A stretch of DNA of 64,000 nt from Pseudonocardia sp. CNS-004 (GTDB lineage Bacteria; Actinomycetota; Actinomycetes; Mycobacteriales; Pseudonocardiaceae): positions 46,042-110,041 of the forward strand of contig MKJV01000074.1 of NCBI GenBank assembly GCA_001942185.1, read 5' to 3'. Position 1 is the first letter of the stretch; every line of letters starts with the position of its first letter. A program made the position numbers and the translations under genes. The notes under the pieces are model-generated. The model worked only from the letters and a program-made list of their open reading frames with translations. It was not told the origin of the DNA and searched no databases. This document shows, one piece after another, positions 32,461 to 42,398 of the stretch.

Positions 32461-33622
32461 TCAGGTGTGGGCGATCTCCGTCCAGCCCTCGACCGCTTCC
32501 GGGGACCTCGGGCCGGGGCCGATGTACTGCGCGCTCGGGCGCACCAGCTTGCCCTCGTGCTTCTGCTCCATGATGTGCGCCGACCAGCCGGCCGTGCGGG
32601 CGCTGGTGAACATCGCCGGCATCATGTGCGGCGGTACCTGGGCGAAGTCGAGGATCACCGCGGCCCAGAACTCGACGTTCGTCTCGATCGGGTGGTCGGG
32701 CCTGCGGGAACGCAGCTCCGACAGCGCCGCCTGTTCGAGCGCGGCCGCGGCCTCGTAGCGCGGGGCCTTCAGCTCGAGGCAGGTGCGGCGCAGCACCCGG
32801 GCACGCGGGTCCTCGGCGCGGTAGACGCGGTGGCCGAAGCCCATCAGCCGCTCTTTGCGGTCGAGGATGCCCGTGACCAGGCCGGCCGGGTCGCCGGAGC
32901 GTTCGACCTCCTCGATCATCGGCAGCACCCGGGCGGGCGCGCCGCCGTGCAGCGGGCCGGACATGGCGCCGATCGCGCCGACAGGGATGCCGCGACGTCG
33001 GCGCCGGTCGAGGCGATCACCCGCGCCGTGAACGTCGAGGCGTTCATGCCGTGCTCGGCGGCGGACACCCAGTACGCGTCGACGGCGGCGATGTGCGCCG
33101 GGTCCGGCTCACCCCGCCAGCGCGTCATGAACCGCTCGGTGATCGTTTCGCACTCATCGATGCGCGACTGCGGCACCGCGGGCACCCCGATCCCCCGCGC
33201 CGACTGCGCCACGTACGACAGCGCCATCACCGACGCCTCGCGAGCTGGTCGCGGGCCTCCTCGTCGCCGATGTCCAGCAACGGCCGGTAGCCCCAGTACG
33301 GGGCGAGCATCGCCAGCGCCGCCTGCACGTCCACCCGGACGTCGCCGGTGTGCACCGGGATGGGGAACGGCTCGGCAGGGGGCAGGCCCGGCCCGAACCG
33401 GCCGTCGACGAGCAACGCCCAGACGTTGCCGAAGGTCACCTGCCCGACGAGGTCCTCGATGTCCACCCCGCGATAGCGGAGCGAACCACCGTCCTTGTCG
33501 GGTTCGGCGATACGGGTCCGGAAGGCGACGTGGCCCTCCAGGCCGGGGGCGAAGCCGGGCGGAGGCGGTGGTACCGCCTCCTCACCCCGGCCGGGTCCGG
33601 GTGCGGTCGGCGCAGTGGTCAC
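32461..33622 (-). CDS. Citrate synthase 2-like (citA type), two frameshifts
   Basis: About 386 aa. It starts GTG 33622 with AGGAGG upstream. N-part: LEGHVAFRTRIAEPDKDGGS and RYRGVDIEDLVGQVTFGNVW. Breaks at about 33230 and 32960. Then SGPLHGGAP (active-site His), LMGFGHRVY (second His), and NVEFWAAVI, where the usual catalytic Asp of NVDFY is a Glu. It condenses acetyl-CoA or another acyl-CoA with oxaloacetate; the Glu could mean altered chemistry or a 2-methylcitrate-type role. Divergent from pdxH; similar gene content to the Rv0889c region. Confidence 0.82.
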
Positions 33623-33766
33623 CGCGTCCTCCTTGTCGTGGTTGGCGCAACCCTGCCGCTGCATCGAGGGTGGTGCAACGGCGACCGGGTGTCATCTGTC
33701 ACCGGGGGTGTCGATCGAGTGGCATTGCACATAGCGTGGTGGGTCCGCTACCCCGGGGAGGCGTCG

Positions 33767-34420
33767 ATGGCGGAGCAGCTGGCGACGATGCGTGCGGACT
33801 ACGCGCCGACCGACGAGCTGGACGTGGGCGACCTCGCCGCGACATGGCACGAGCAGCTGGCGCGGTGGCTGGACGAGGCCGTCGCCGACGGTGTCGCGGA
33901 ACCGAACGCGATGGTGCTGGCCACCACGGGTGAGGACGGCAGGCCGACGTCGCGCACCGTGCTGTGCAAGGGGCTCGACGCGCGCGGCGTCGTCTTCTAC
34001 ACGAACTACACGTCGGCAAAGAGCCACCAGCTGCGCGCCACGCGCTACGCGTCGGCCACGTTCCCCTGGTACGCCCAGCACCGGCAGGTGCACGTCCGCG
34101 GCCACGTCGAGCTGGTCACGGCGGCCGAGACCGCGGCCTACTGGGCCACCCGCCCGCGTGGCTCCCAGCTCGGCGCGTGGGCGTCCGCCCAGTCCGTCGA
34201 GGTGCGCGATCGCCGTGTCCTCGACGACGCGCTCGCGGCCGTCACGCGGCGGTTCGCCGCGGAGGAGGCGGTGCCCCCGCCGCCACACTGGGGCGGCTGG
34301 CGGATCCTGCCGGAGCAGGTGGAGTTCTGGCAGGGCCGGCACAACCGGATGCACGACCGGCTGCGCTTCGAGCTCGACTCCCACAGCAGGGTCTGGCGCA
34401 TCCGCCGCCTCGCCCCCTGA
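33767..34420 (+). CDS. pdxH: Pyridoxine/pyridoxamine 5'-phosphate oxidase
   Basis: 217 aa. FMN-dependent oxidation of PNP/PMP to PLP. Seen: PNAMVLATTGEDGRPTSRTV, VLCKGLDARGVVFYTNYTSA, KSHQLRATRYASATFPWYAQ, and the C-terminal EFWQGRHNRMHDR with WRIRRLAP. The ATG at 33767 follows GGGGAGG; TAGCGT (33732-33737) may be the -10. A shared 144-bp region separates it from the divergent citrate synthase 2 gene. Frame intact; serC in the same window supplies the parallel PLP precursor route. Confidence 0.95.
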   Translation: MAEQLATMRADYAPTDELDVGDLAATWHEQLARWLDEAVADGVAEPNAMVLATTGEDGRPTSRTVLCKGLDARGVVFYTNYTSAKSHQLRATRYASATFPWYAQHRQVHVRGHVELVTAAETAAYWATRPRGSQLGAWASAQSVEVRDRRVLDDALAAVTRRFAAEEAVPPPPHWGGWRILPEQVEFWQGRHNRMHDRLRFELDSHSRVWRIRRLAP

Positions 34421-34421
34421 C

Positions 34422-34510
34422 CGCGACTCGGCTGCACCGAGACCGCGACTCGCGGGGGTAGGGGCGTCCACCCGACGCGAGTCGCGCTCTGGGTGCGCGT
34501 GAGTCGGGGT
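34422..34510. repeat. RE1 composite palindromic repeat, copy b (short form)
   Basis: Two CGCGACTCG motifs, a GC-rich spacer, then CGCGAGTCGCG and GTGAGTCG. The GCTGCACC and GGGTGCGC blocks between them are as in the longer copies. It begins immediately after the pdxH stop and so may be its terminator. Confidence 0.75.
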
Positions 34511-34596
34511 GATTCGCCGGGTTCGGTCGTGAGGCCGGGCACTCCGGGCGCGAACCGAGGCGCGGTTCGACGGTGCGGGGTGGTACTCGTTGTCGT

Positions 34597-35946
34597 ATGA
34601 CAACGTCCGGTCCGGATGGCCCAACGAAGCCGATCACCGCCGGGCCGGACGCGCCGACCACCCGGACGGGGCGGGGCGACTCCACCACCCGCCGCATCGG
34701 GCGGGCCGTGCGGGCGTCCTCACCGACACCCGCCCCCTGCGCACGCCTGCCTACCGCAGGCTGTGGACGGCCGGCATCGTCACGGTGATCGGCGCGCAGC
34801 TGTCCGTCGTCGCGGTGCCGGCGCAGATCTACGAGCTCACCGGCTCGTCGGCGTACGTGGGATTGACCGGCCTCTTCGGGCTGGTGCCGCTGATCGTCTT
34901 CGGGCTGTGGGGCGGAGCGATCGCGGATGCCGTCGACCGGCGCACGCTGCTGCTGTTCAGCGGGTCGGGCATCGCGCTGTCGTCGCTCGCGCTGTGGGTC
35001 ACCGCGGCGAGCGGGGCAGGCGGGGTCTGGCTGGTGCTCGGATTGTTCGCGGTGCAGACGGCGTTCCTCGCCGTCAACCAGCCGGCGCGCAACGCCGTCA
35101 TCCCGCGGTTGCTCCCGCTGGACCAGATCCCGGCGGCGAACACGCTCAACATGACCGTGTTCCAGACCGGGGCGATCGCGGGCCCGCTGCTGGCCGGTGT
35201 CCTGATCCCGGTGATCGGGCTCCCCACGCTCTACCTGCTCGACGCGATCGCGCTCCTCGCCACGCTGTGGGCCACCTGGAAGCTCCCACCGGTGCCGCCG
35301 GAGACGAACGGCGAGCGCAGGCGGGCGGGGCTGCGCGAGATCGCGGCGGGCTTCCGGTACGCCGCGCTGCACGCCGTGTTGCTGGTGTCGTTCCTGATGG
35401 ACATCGTGGCGATGGCGTTCGGCATGCCGCGGGTGGTGTTCCCGGAGATCGCGCAGACCGTGTACGGCGACCCGCCGGGAGGTGGTCTGGCGTACGGGTT
35501 GCTGTTCGCCGCGATCCCGGCCGGGATGGTCGTGGCCGGGTTGTTCTCGGGAAGCCTGCACCGGATCCGGCGGCAGGGGGTGGCCGTCACGGTCGCGATC
35601 TGCGTGTGGGGCCTGGGTGTCGCGCTGTTCGGTCTGGCCGGGTCGCTGTGGCTCGCCGTGCTCTTCCTCGCCGTCGCGGGTGCCGGTGACCTGGTGAGCA
35701 GCGTGTACCGGATGTCGATCCTGCAGACCGTCGCCACCGACGAGATGCGGGGCCGCATGCAGGGCGTGTTCGCGGTGGTGGTCGCGGGCGGCCGCGGGTC
35801 GCCGACATGTGGCACGGTGCCGCGGCCAGCTGGTGGGGGCCGGGGATGGCGGCGTCCGTCGGTGGGCTGCTCGTGATCGTCGGCGCGTCGTGGTGGTGGT
35901 GGTCTTCCCCGTCTTCTGGCGTTACCGGCCTGTTCACGACGGATGA
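34597..35946 (+). CDS. MFS transporter (EntS-like MFS_3), three frameshifts
   Basis: About 450 aa. The likely start ATG 34597 opens a Thr/Pro/Asp-rich tail (MTTSGPDGPTKPITAGPDAP). After a break near 34700 the membrane part begins LTDTRPLRTPAYRRLWTAGI, with VFGLWGGAIADAVDRRTLLL as motif A. Breaks near 35790 and 35890 lead through VADMWHGAAASWWGPGMAAS to the end VFPVFWRYRPVHDG. MFS_3 members export siderophores or small molecules; substrate unknown. The N-terminal tail is uncertain because it depends on the first break. Confidence 0.7.
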
Positions 35947-35979
35947 CGGCAGCCGTGATGAACGCGTCAGCACCAGGAG

Positions 35980-36016
35980 GGGCGCAACCCTGATCCGGAG
36001 CACTAGCGTTGCGCCC
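35980..36016. promoter_or_regulatory. Inverted repeat in the gltA promoter
   Basis: GGGCGCAAC (35980-35988) and GTTGCGCCC (36008-36016) are perfect inverted 9-mers 19 bases apart. A TAGCGT -10-like hexamer (36004-36009) lies between them. The layout suits a dimeric repressor or looping regulator of gltA. The protein is unknown. Confidence 0.5.
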
Positions 36017-36051
36017 AACCACGGAAAACATGAGTGTGAGGGAACCTCCAC

Positions 36052-37353
<1,302 letters not shown>

Positions 37354-37438
37354 GCCGGGGTACCGGGCGGCGGGCCGTGGCGCGGATCTCCGGCGAACGG
37401 CCTACCCTTCGTGCGCATCCGGCGGAAGGGTGAGTGTG

Positions 37439-37690
37439 ATGGCGGAGAACGTCGAGGGGCATCGGGGGCGTCGCGGCCGCTGGCTGGTGCTCGCCGTGGT
37501 CGCGGCAGCGATCGGAGCGTGGGTGGTCCGGTCGTGGCTGGCCGCCCGCGCCGAGTCCGACCCGGCATGGCCCGCCGAGTCCGTCGCGGGCGGGCGGACG
37601 CCCCCTCCCACCGCGGAGCCGCAGGCGGTGCCCGCCGAGCAGGCCCCGCGCCGGCCGTCGCCGCGGCCGCGCCCCGCCCCCACATCCTGA
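37439..37690 (+). CDS. Small single-pass membrane protein with Pro-rich tail
   Basis: 83 aa. A basic N-terminus (MAENVEGHRGRRGRW) precedes one hydrophobic helix (WLVLAVVAAAIGAWVVRSWL), then a Pro/Ala/Arg-rich outer or cytoplasmic tail (RRPSPRPRPAPTS). GTG starts at 37430 and 37436 are also in frame. It lies 85 bp after gltA on the same strand. I recognise no family. Confidence 0.5.
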   Translation: MAENVEGHRGRRGRWLVLAVVAAAIGAWVVRSWLAARAESDPAWPAESVAGGRTPPPTAEPQAVPAEQAPRRPSPRPRPAPTS

Positions 37691-37846
37691 GCGGGGGCAG
37701 CCGGCCGGGGCCTCGTGGCGGCAGCTGTGGTCGCCGGTGCGCAACCACCGATTCGGGTGGACGCGCCCGGCGGCCTGCACCACCACAACGCGGCTGGTCG
37801 GCGATCCGACCCCGACTGCCAGCTGTTGCGGGCCCACCCCCTCGCT

Positions 37847-37861
37847 CTTAGCGTCGCTAAG
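37847..37861. promoter_or_regulatory. Perfect 15-bp palindromic operator before the MHS carrier
   Basis: CTTAGCGTCGCTAAG is a perfect palindrome around a single central base, 29 bases upstream of the ATG at 37891. It contains a TAGCGT hexamer that could be the -10, so a bound regulator would occlude the promoter. GntR- or TetR-type proteins bind sites of this shape. No regulator gene lies next to it. Confidence 0.6.
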
Positions 37862-37890
37862 CAGAACGCAAGGGGGGTTGGGGAAAAGAC

Positions 37891-39228
37891 ATGTCGACGA
37901 CCGAAGAGAACGCCTCACACGAGGTCGACGAGCGGACCGTCCGCAAGGCGGTGGGCGCCGCGGCCATGGGGAACCTGGTCGAGTGGTTCGACTACGGCAT
38001 CTACAGCTACGTCGCGATCTACATCGCGTCGAGCTTCTTCCCGGGCGGCGACTCGGGCGCGAACGTCGCCCTCACCTTCGCCCTCTTCGCGGTCGCCTAC
38101 CTGGTGCGCCCGCTCGGCGGGATGATCCTCGGGCCGTTGGGCGACCGGGTCGGGCGCAAGCGGGTGCTCGCGCTCACGATCGTGGTGATGTCGGCGGCGA
38201 GCTTCGCGATCGGGCTCCTGCCGACGTTCGGCGCGGTGGGGTGGCTCGCGCCGATCCTGTTGGTGATCGCACGGCTGGTGCAGGGCTTCGCGACCGGCGG
38301 CGAGTACGGGGGTGCCGCCGCGTTCATCGCGGAGTACGCGCCGGACAAGCGTCGTGGCTTCTACTGCAGCTTCCTGGAGTTCGGCACGACGGGCGGGTTC
38401 GTGCTGGCGGCGGGCATGGTGATGGTCCTCGAGCTCGGCCTGTCGCCGGATGCCATGGCGGCCTGGGGCTGGCGGATCCCGTTCCTCATCGCCGGTCCGC
38501 TCGGACTGGTCGGGCTCTACCTGAGGAGCAAGCTCGAGGACACCCCCGCGTTCCTCGAGCTCGAGGAGAAGCACCAGGTGTCGGAGTCGCCGCTCAAGGA
38601 GACCCTCGTGCACCACTGGCGCCCGGTGCTGGTCTGCATGGGCCTGGTGCTGTTCTACAACGTCGCCGTCTACACGATCCTCTTCTACATGCCGACGTAC
38701 CTGCAGACCACGCTCGGGCTCGAGTCCACGCCCGCGCTGCTCTACATCCTCGGCATGATGCTCCTGATCATGTTCGTGATCATCCCGGTGGGGGCGCTGT
38801 CCGACCGGGTGGGCCGGAAGCCGCTGATCGTCACGGCGTGCGTCGGGTTCATCGTGCTCGGCTACCCGGCGTTCATGCTGCTCGCGCTGGGCACCGTGCT
38901 CGGCACGGTGGCCGGGCTGGCCATCCTCGGGCTGTTGCTGGTCCTGCTGCTCGGCACGATGTCGGCCACGCTGCCGGCGCTCTTCGCCACCGACGTCCGG
39001 TACGGCGGCTTCTCGATCGGCTACAACCTGTCGACGTCGATCTTCGGTGGCACGGCGCCGTTCATCCTGGAGACGCTGGTGCTCAGAACCGGCAACAACG
39101 CGATGCCGGGGATCTACATCGCGGTCGCGTCCATCATCTCGCTCGCCGCCGTGATCGCGGTGACGGAGAGCGCCCGCAAGCCGCTGCCCGGCACGTCGGC
39201 GGCGGTGCTGACCCCGCGACTGGCGTAG
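37891..39228 (+). CDS. Metabolite:H+ symporter (MHS family MFS, ProP/ShiA-like)
   Basis: 445 aa, 12 helices, intact. MHS signatures: AAAMGNLVEWFDYGIYSYVA near residue 25, the motif A loop GDRVGRKRVLA, ARLVQGFATGGEYGGAAAFI, and EFGTTGGFVLAAG. The family imports proline/betaine, shikimate, citrate or ketoglutarate with protons; substrate unresolved. Position 540 bp after gltA and the operator at 37847-37861 suggest a separately induced organic-acid carrier (inference). Confidence 0.9.
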   Translation: MSTTEENASHEVDERTVRKAVGAAAMGNLVEWFDYGIYSYVAIYIASSFFPGGDSGANVALTFALFAVAYLVRPLGGMILGPLGDRVGRKRVLALTIVVMSAASFAIGLLPTFGAVGWLAPILLVIARLVQGFATGGEYGGAAAFIAEYAPDKRRGFYCSFLEFGTTGGFVLAAGMVMVLELGLSPDAMAAWGWRIPFLIAGPLGLVGLYLRSKLEDTPAFLELEEKHQVSESPLKETLVHHWRPVLVCMGLVLFYNVAVYTILFYMPTYLQTTLGLESTPALLYILGMMLLIMFVIIPVGALSDRVGRKPLIVTACVGFIVLGYPAFMLLALGTVLGTVAGLAILGLLLVLLLGTMSATLPALFATDVRYGGFSIGYNLSTSIFGGTAPFILETLVLRTGNNAMPGIYIAVASIISLAAVIAVTESARKPLPGTSAAVLTPRLA

Positions 39229-39241
39229 ACGGGCAAGTCCG

Positions 39242-39364
39242 GACTCGGCCGGTGGCCGTCGGCGATCAGGGTCGGGGGTGATGAGCGGGCCGGTGGCTCG
39301 TGATCGCCGGAAGTGGTGGCGGGACGACTGATCTGTCGTCTTGCCACCGCTGTCGGTGATCACG
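39242..39364. repeat. RE2 palindromic repeat, copy a
   Basis: The core (39299-39364) is an imperfect 66-base palindrome bounded by CGTGATC and GATCACG, with GACGAC-TGATCT-GTCGTC at its tip and GGTGGC/GCCACC in the stem. It shares about 120 bases, including the left flank ACTCGGC...GTGGCCGT, with 55219-55335. It lies in the 236-bp gap between the MHS carrier and the GGCT-like gene, whose transcripts converge there. Confidence 0.75.
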
Positions 39365-39464
39365 CCGCCGGGTGGCCGGTGCCAGTGGGGCCGGGGAGCG
39401 CGATCCCGTGCGAGTCGAACGACCACTGATGTATGCGGACGTGCTCGTCCAGGAGCAGCAGCAG

Positions 39465-40508
39465 TCACCATCCGGCGGGTAGGGCGGCCATCCCGTCGAA
39501 GGAGTCGGCCCACACGTACGCCCAGCACACGGTGCCGTCGGTGGTGACCACCCGTTCGCGGACGTACTGCCGCCCTCGTAGGCGTCGAGAGCGGGCAGTG
39601 CCGCGGCCGGGTCGCGCACCGGCACGACCCAGCCGGGGGCGCGGTCGCCGGTGCCGCGGCGCAGCGCCGGGTAGCCGAGTCCGGTGTCGTGGACCGTGGC
39701 GTCGACGGTGGCGGCGTACGGGGCGCCTGCCGCATGCGGCGCCACCAGCGACCAGGACAGGGCTCCCGGCCGCAGCAGCCCGTAGACGAACAGGGCGGCA
39801 GGCCACTCGTCGGGGTGGGGCGTCCCGGTCACGGTCGGCGCGTCGAGGCCGTCGTCGCCGGGTTCGCCGACCAGCCCGAGCGCGGCCGCCTGCGGCAGGT
39901 CCGTGCAGCGGACGAGGCCGCCGTCCACCCGGAGGGACGGCGGGTCTCGCCGTGTGCCACGTAGCACCACGGCTCCACGACCGGGGCGCCGTCGGCCGTG
40001 CGCACCTCGCCGGTGCGCAGCCGGGCCAGCCGGAAGCGTTCGTCGCGGCCCTCGCAGCGGTCGAGCACCGCGATCTGCTCCGGTGTCGCGAGCCACACGA
40101 CGTGCTCCTCGACGGCGCCGGGGGCGGCGGCGAGCACCGCGGGCCGCTGGCCGTCGCGGCGGCGCAGCCCGCTCGCCCACACCGCGGCGAGCCCGCGGGT
40201 ACGGGCACGCAGCGCCACCACCGGGTCCTCGCCCATCCCGAGCTCGCGGCGCAGCCAGGTGATCTTGCTGGGGCAGCGGTTGGAGCCGTAGGCGAGCACG
40301 GGCACGCGCTGCGCGCAGGGCACCGCGCCGTAGCCGTCGAGCCAGGTGTCCAGCGGGACGCGTCGGCCGTCCAGCCGTGGCGCGGGTCCGGGTGCAGGAG
40401 GTGCGACTCGCCGTCCACGTGGGCGAACGACAGGTCCGGCACGGCACCGGGGTAGGGATCGGCGGGGAAGGAGGTGTCGGGGAGCGGCACCGGACCAGCA
40501 TCGCCCAC
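39465..40508 (-). CDS. Two-domain gamma-glutamylcyclotransferase-like protein, three frameshifts
   Basis: About 348 aa from GTG 40508 (VGDAGPVPLPDTSFPADPYP). The first half has VPVLAYGSNRCPSKITWLRR, a GGCT-like nucleotide/anion loop. The second half has AALFVYGLLRPGALSWSLV, the AIG2/GGCT loop, and DAYEGG with a candidate catalytic Glu, ending CWAYVWADSFDGMAALPAGW. Frame breaks occur near 40375, 39940 and 39580. Two GGCT-like motifs in one chain are unusual. It is divergent from an MFS gene 26 bp away. Substrate unknown. Confidence 0.7.
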   Translation of the reverse strand: MGDAGPVPLPDTSFPADPYPGAVPDLSFAHVDGESHLLHPDPRHGWTADASRWTPGSTATARCPARSACPCSPTAPTAAPARSPGCAASSGWARTRWWRCVPVPAGSPRCGRAGCAAATASGPRCSPPPPAPSRSTSCGSRHRSRSRCSTAARAATNASGWPGCAPARCARPTAPRSWSRGATWHTARPAVPPGGRRPRPLHGPAAGGRARAGRRTRRRRPRRADRDRDAPPRRVACRPVRLRAAAAGSPVLVAGGAACGRRPVRRHRRRHGPRHRTRLPGAAPRHRRPRPRLGRAGARPGRGTARSRRLRGRQYVRERVVTTDGTVCWAYVWADSFDGMAALPAGW

Positions 40509-40534
40509 CGCGGCGTGCCACCTAGGCTCGGGCT

Positions 40535-41705
40535 GTGGTCTCGACCAGCGCTCCCGCCGGTGTTGCCGGCGCACCGTTCCGGTTCATGCTCGGTGCCACC
40601 GCCCTCTGCTTCAGCGGCTACGCCCTGCTGCTCCCGGTCGTGCCGTTGTGGGCGGAGCGCGGCGGGTCGGGTGCGCTCGGGTCGGGCGCCACCACGGCGG
40701 TGCTGATGGCCACCACCGTGACCACGCAGCTCGCGGTGCCGTGGCTCCTCGTGCGCGTGGGGCACCGCTGGGTGCTGGCCATCGGGTCGGCCCTGCTGGG
40801 CGCCCCCACGCCGTTCCTCGCCCTGTCGGCGGAGCTCACGCCCGTGCTCCTGCTGTCGGCGCTGCGGGGAGTGGGCTTCGGCCTGGCGACGGTGGCCGGG
40901 AGCGCGCTCGTGGCCGAGCTCGTGCCGCGCGAGCAGCACGGCAGGGCGGCGGGCCGGTACGGGCTCGCCGTCGGGTTGCCCCAGCTCGTGCTGCTGGCGG
41001 CCGGGGTCGCCGTCGTCGAGCGGTTCGGGTTCACCGCCGTGTTCGTCGCCGCGGGTGTCGCGCCGGTGCTGGGCGCGCTGCTCGTGCCGGCGATCCGGAT
41101 GGCGCGGACGTCCGCCCCGTCGGCGGCGGGGAAGGTGCCGCGGCCCCCGACGAGCACCGTGCTCACCCCGGTCCTCGCCATGCTCACCTGTTCGGTTGCC
41201 CAGGGCGGCCTGATCACGTTCCTGCCGCTGGCCGTTCCGGGCGCCGGGCTGCTCGTGCCGGGAGCCCTGCTGGCGACGGCTGCGGGCGCGCTGGTCGGCA
41301 GGCTGGTGGCGGGTGAGCTCGTCGACCGGCTCGGCTGGGGCGGCCGGCTGCTCGTACCCGGGATGCTGCTCTGCGCCGCCGGGATGGTCGCCGAGGTCGT
41401 GGCCCTCGTCGCGGGCGCGGCGTGCTCGTCGTGCTCGGGGCCGCCGCCGTCGGCATCGGGTTCGGCGTCGTGCAGAACGACTCCCTCACCGTGCTGTTCG
41501 CCGCGTTCGGCAGCGCGGGGTACGGCGCGGCGAGCGCGATCTGGAACATCGCGTTCGACGCCGGGACCGGCGCGGGCGCCTCGGTCTCGGCGCGGTGGCG
41601 GACCCGTTCGGCTACTCCGCAGCGTTCGGGGCGGCTGCGGTGCTGCTGGGTGTCGGGGTCGTCGTGGCGTCGCTCAGGCCCGGGGCGGCGGTCGGGAGAC
41701 CGTGA
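40535..41705 (+). CDS. MFS transporter, two frameshifts
   Basis: About 390 aa. It starts VVSTSAPAGVAGAPFRFMLG. Helices follow the 12-TM drug/sugar exporter pattern with LLVRVGHRWVLAIGSALLG in the motif A position. Breaks near 41425 and 41595 lead through VVLGAAAVGIGFGVVQNDSL to the end ADPFGYSAAFGAAAVLLGVG. GTG start with TAGGCT (40523-40528) six bases upstream: leaderless. Its last 94 bases overlap the convergent vapC frame. Confidence 0.75.
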
Positions 41706-42073
41706 GCCTCCGCAGCGGCCCGGAGCCGCGTGTCGTAGGTCAGGAGCACGTCCAGCTCCTCGCGGACCAGCAGGGCGGTGGCGAGGTGGATCGCGTCGAG
41801 GGAACGCAGCAGCGGATCCGGTAGGCGGCTCGCGGATTCGACGATCGCAGCGGAGATCTCCGTCTGCGTGACGGTCGAGAGCAGCATGTCCACCCGGGGC
41901 AGCCGCGACGGATTGGTACGGAGGGTGCCTCTGCGGGTCTCGATCGCGAGGAGCGTGCTGGACACGAGAGCCGGTCTCTCGCCGGTCGACCTCAGGTAGG
42001 CGTGCATCGCCGCAGACTCCCGCTCCTCGTCCCGGACGAGCGTGAGGAATGCCGACGTGTCGAGGTAGATCAA
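41612..42073 (-). CDS. vapC: PIN-domain toxin of a VapBC module
   Basis: 153 aa. PIN RNase: MIYLDTSAFLTLVRDEERES (first Asp), AIETRR (Glu), RSLDAIHLATALLVREELDV (Asp), LLTYDTRL (last Asp). It would cleave RNA when released from its antitoxin. It starts with TTG overlapping the vapB stop (TTGA). The last 30 or so residues (SDATTTPTPSSTAAAPNAAE) run antisense to the MFS 3' end and look non-native; a lost base near 41690 would end the protein around 41655. Confidence 0.85.
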   Translation of the reverse strand: MIYLDTSAFLTLVRDEERESAAMHAYLRSTGERPALVSSTLLAIETRRGTLRTNPSRLPRVDMLLSTVTQTEISAAIVESASRLPDPLLRSLDAIHLATALLVREELDVLLTYDTRLRAAAEAHGLPTAAPGLSDATTTPTPSSTAAAPNAAE

Positions 42074-42360
42074 TACCGTTCCTCGTCGCGCATCTCCCGC
42101 AACGTCTCCGTCAGCGACTTCTCGCCCGGCTCGGCCGGAGGCGGTGGCAGGAGATCCAGGATGTTCCCCGTGCCTCGCCGCAGTTGTCCCGCCGCCTCCA
42201 GCCGGTCGAGAATGGATGCGGGCTCCTCGGCGGGCACGAGGTACGCGACCAGCTTGCCCCTCTCGGTGACCGGCACCCGCTTGCCGGTCTTGGCCATGGC
42301 GACGTACCGCGAGGCGTGCTGGCGCAGCTCGCGGATGCCGATGCTGCCCGGCTCACTCAT
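42070..42360 (-). CDS. vapB: Phd/VapB-type antitoxin
   Basis: 96 aa. N-terminal Phd/YefM-like DNA-binding fold: MSEPGSIGIRELRQHASRYV and AKTGKRVPVTERGKLVAYLV. The C-terminal acidic tail (SLTETLREMRDEERY) would plug the toxin active site. The ATG at 42360 abuts a perfect palindromic operator; TACCTT in it is six bases from the start codon, so the mRNA is probably leaderless and autorepressed. Four-base overlap with vapC. Confidence 0.88.
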   Translation of the reverse strand: MSEPGSIGIRELRQHASRYVAMAKTGKRVPVTERGKLVAYLVPAEEPASILDRLEAAGQLRRGTGNILDLLPPPPAEPGEKSLTETLREMRDEERY

Positions 42361-42396
42361 GACAGAAAGGTAGCACAAATGTGCTACCTTTCTGTC
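42361..42396. promoter_or_regulatory. vapBC operator: perfect 17-bp inverted repeat
   Basis: GACAGAAAGGTAGCACA and its exact reverse complement, separated by AA, fill 36 bases directly upstream of the vapB ATG. The palindrome covers the likely -10 (TACCTT on the coding strand) and transcription start, as expected for conditional cooperativity by VapBC. The neighbouring MBL gene ends three bases beyond it. Confidence 0.85.
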
Positions 42397-42398
42397 GG

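Noticed and set aside
40300..40460. Repetitive GC-rich sequence in the GGCT gene as a CRISPR-like or integron element
   Set aside because: No regularly spaced direct repeats of 20 or more bases; the sequence is coding.
42361..42396. The 36-base palindrome as a transcription terminator of the MBL gene
   Set aside because: It lies just past that gene's stop, but it directly touches the vapB start and overlaps its -10, so an operator role is more likely. A dual role cannot be excluded.
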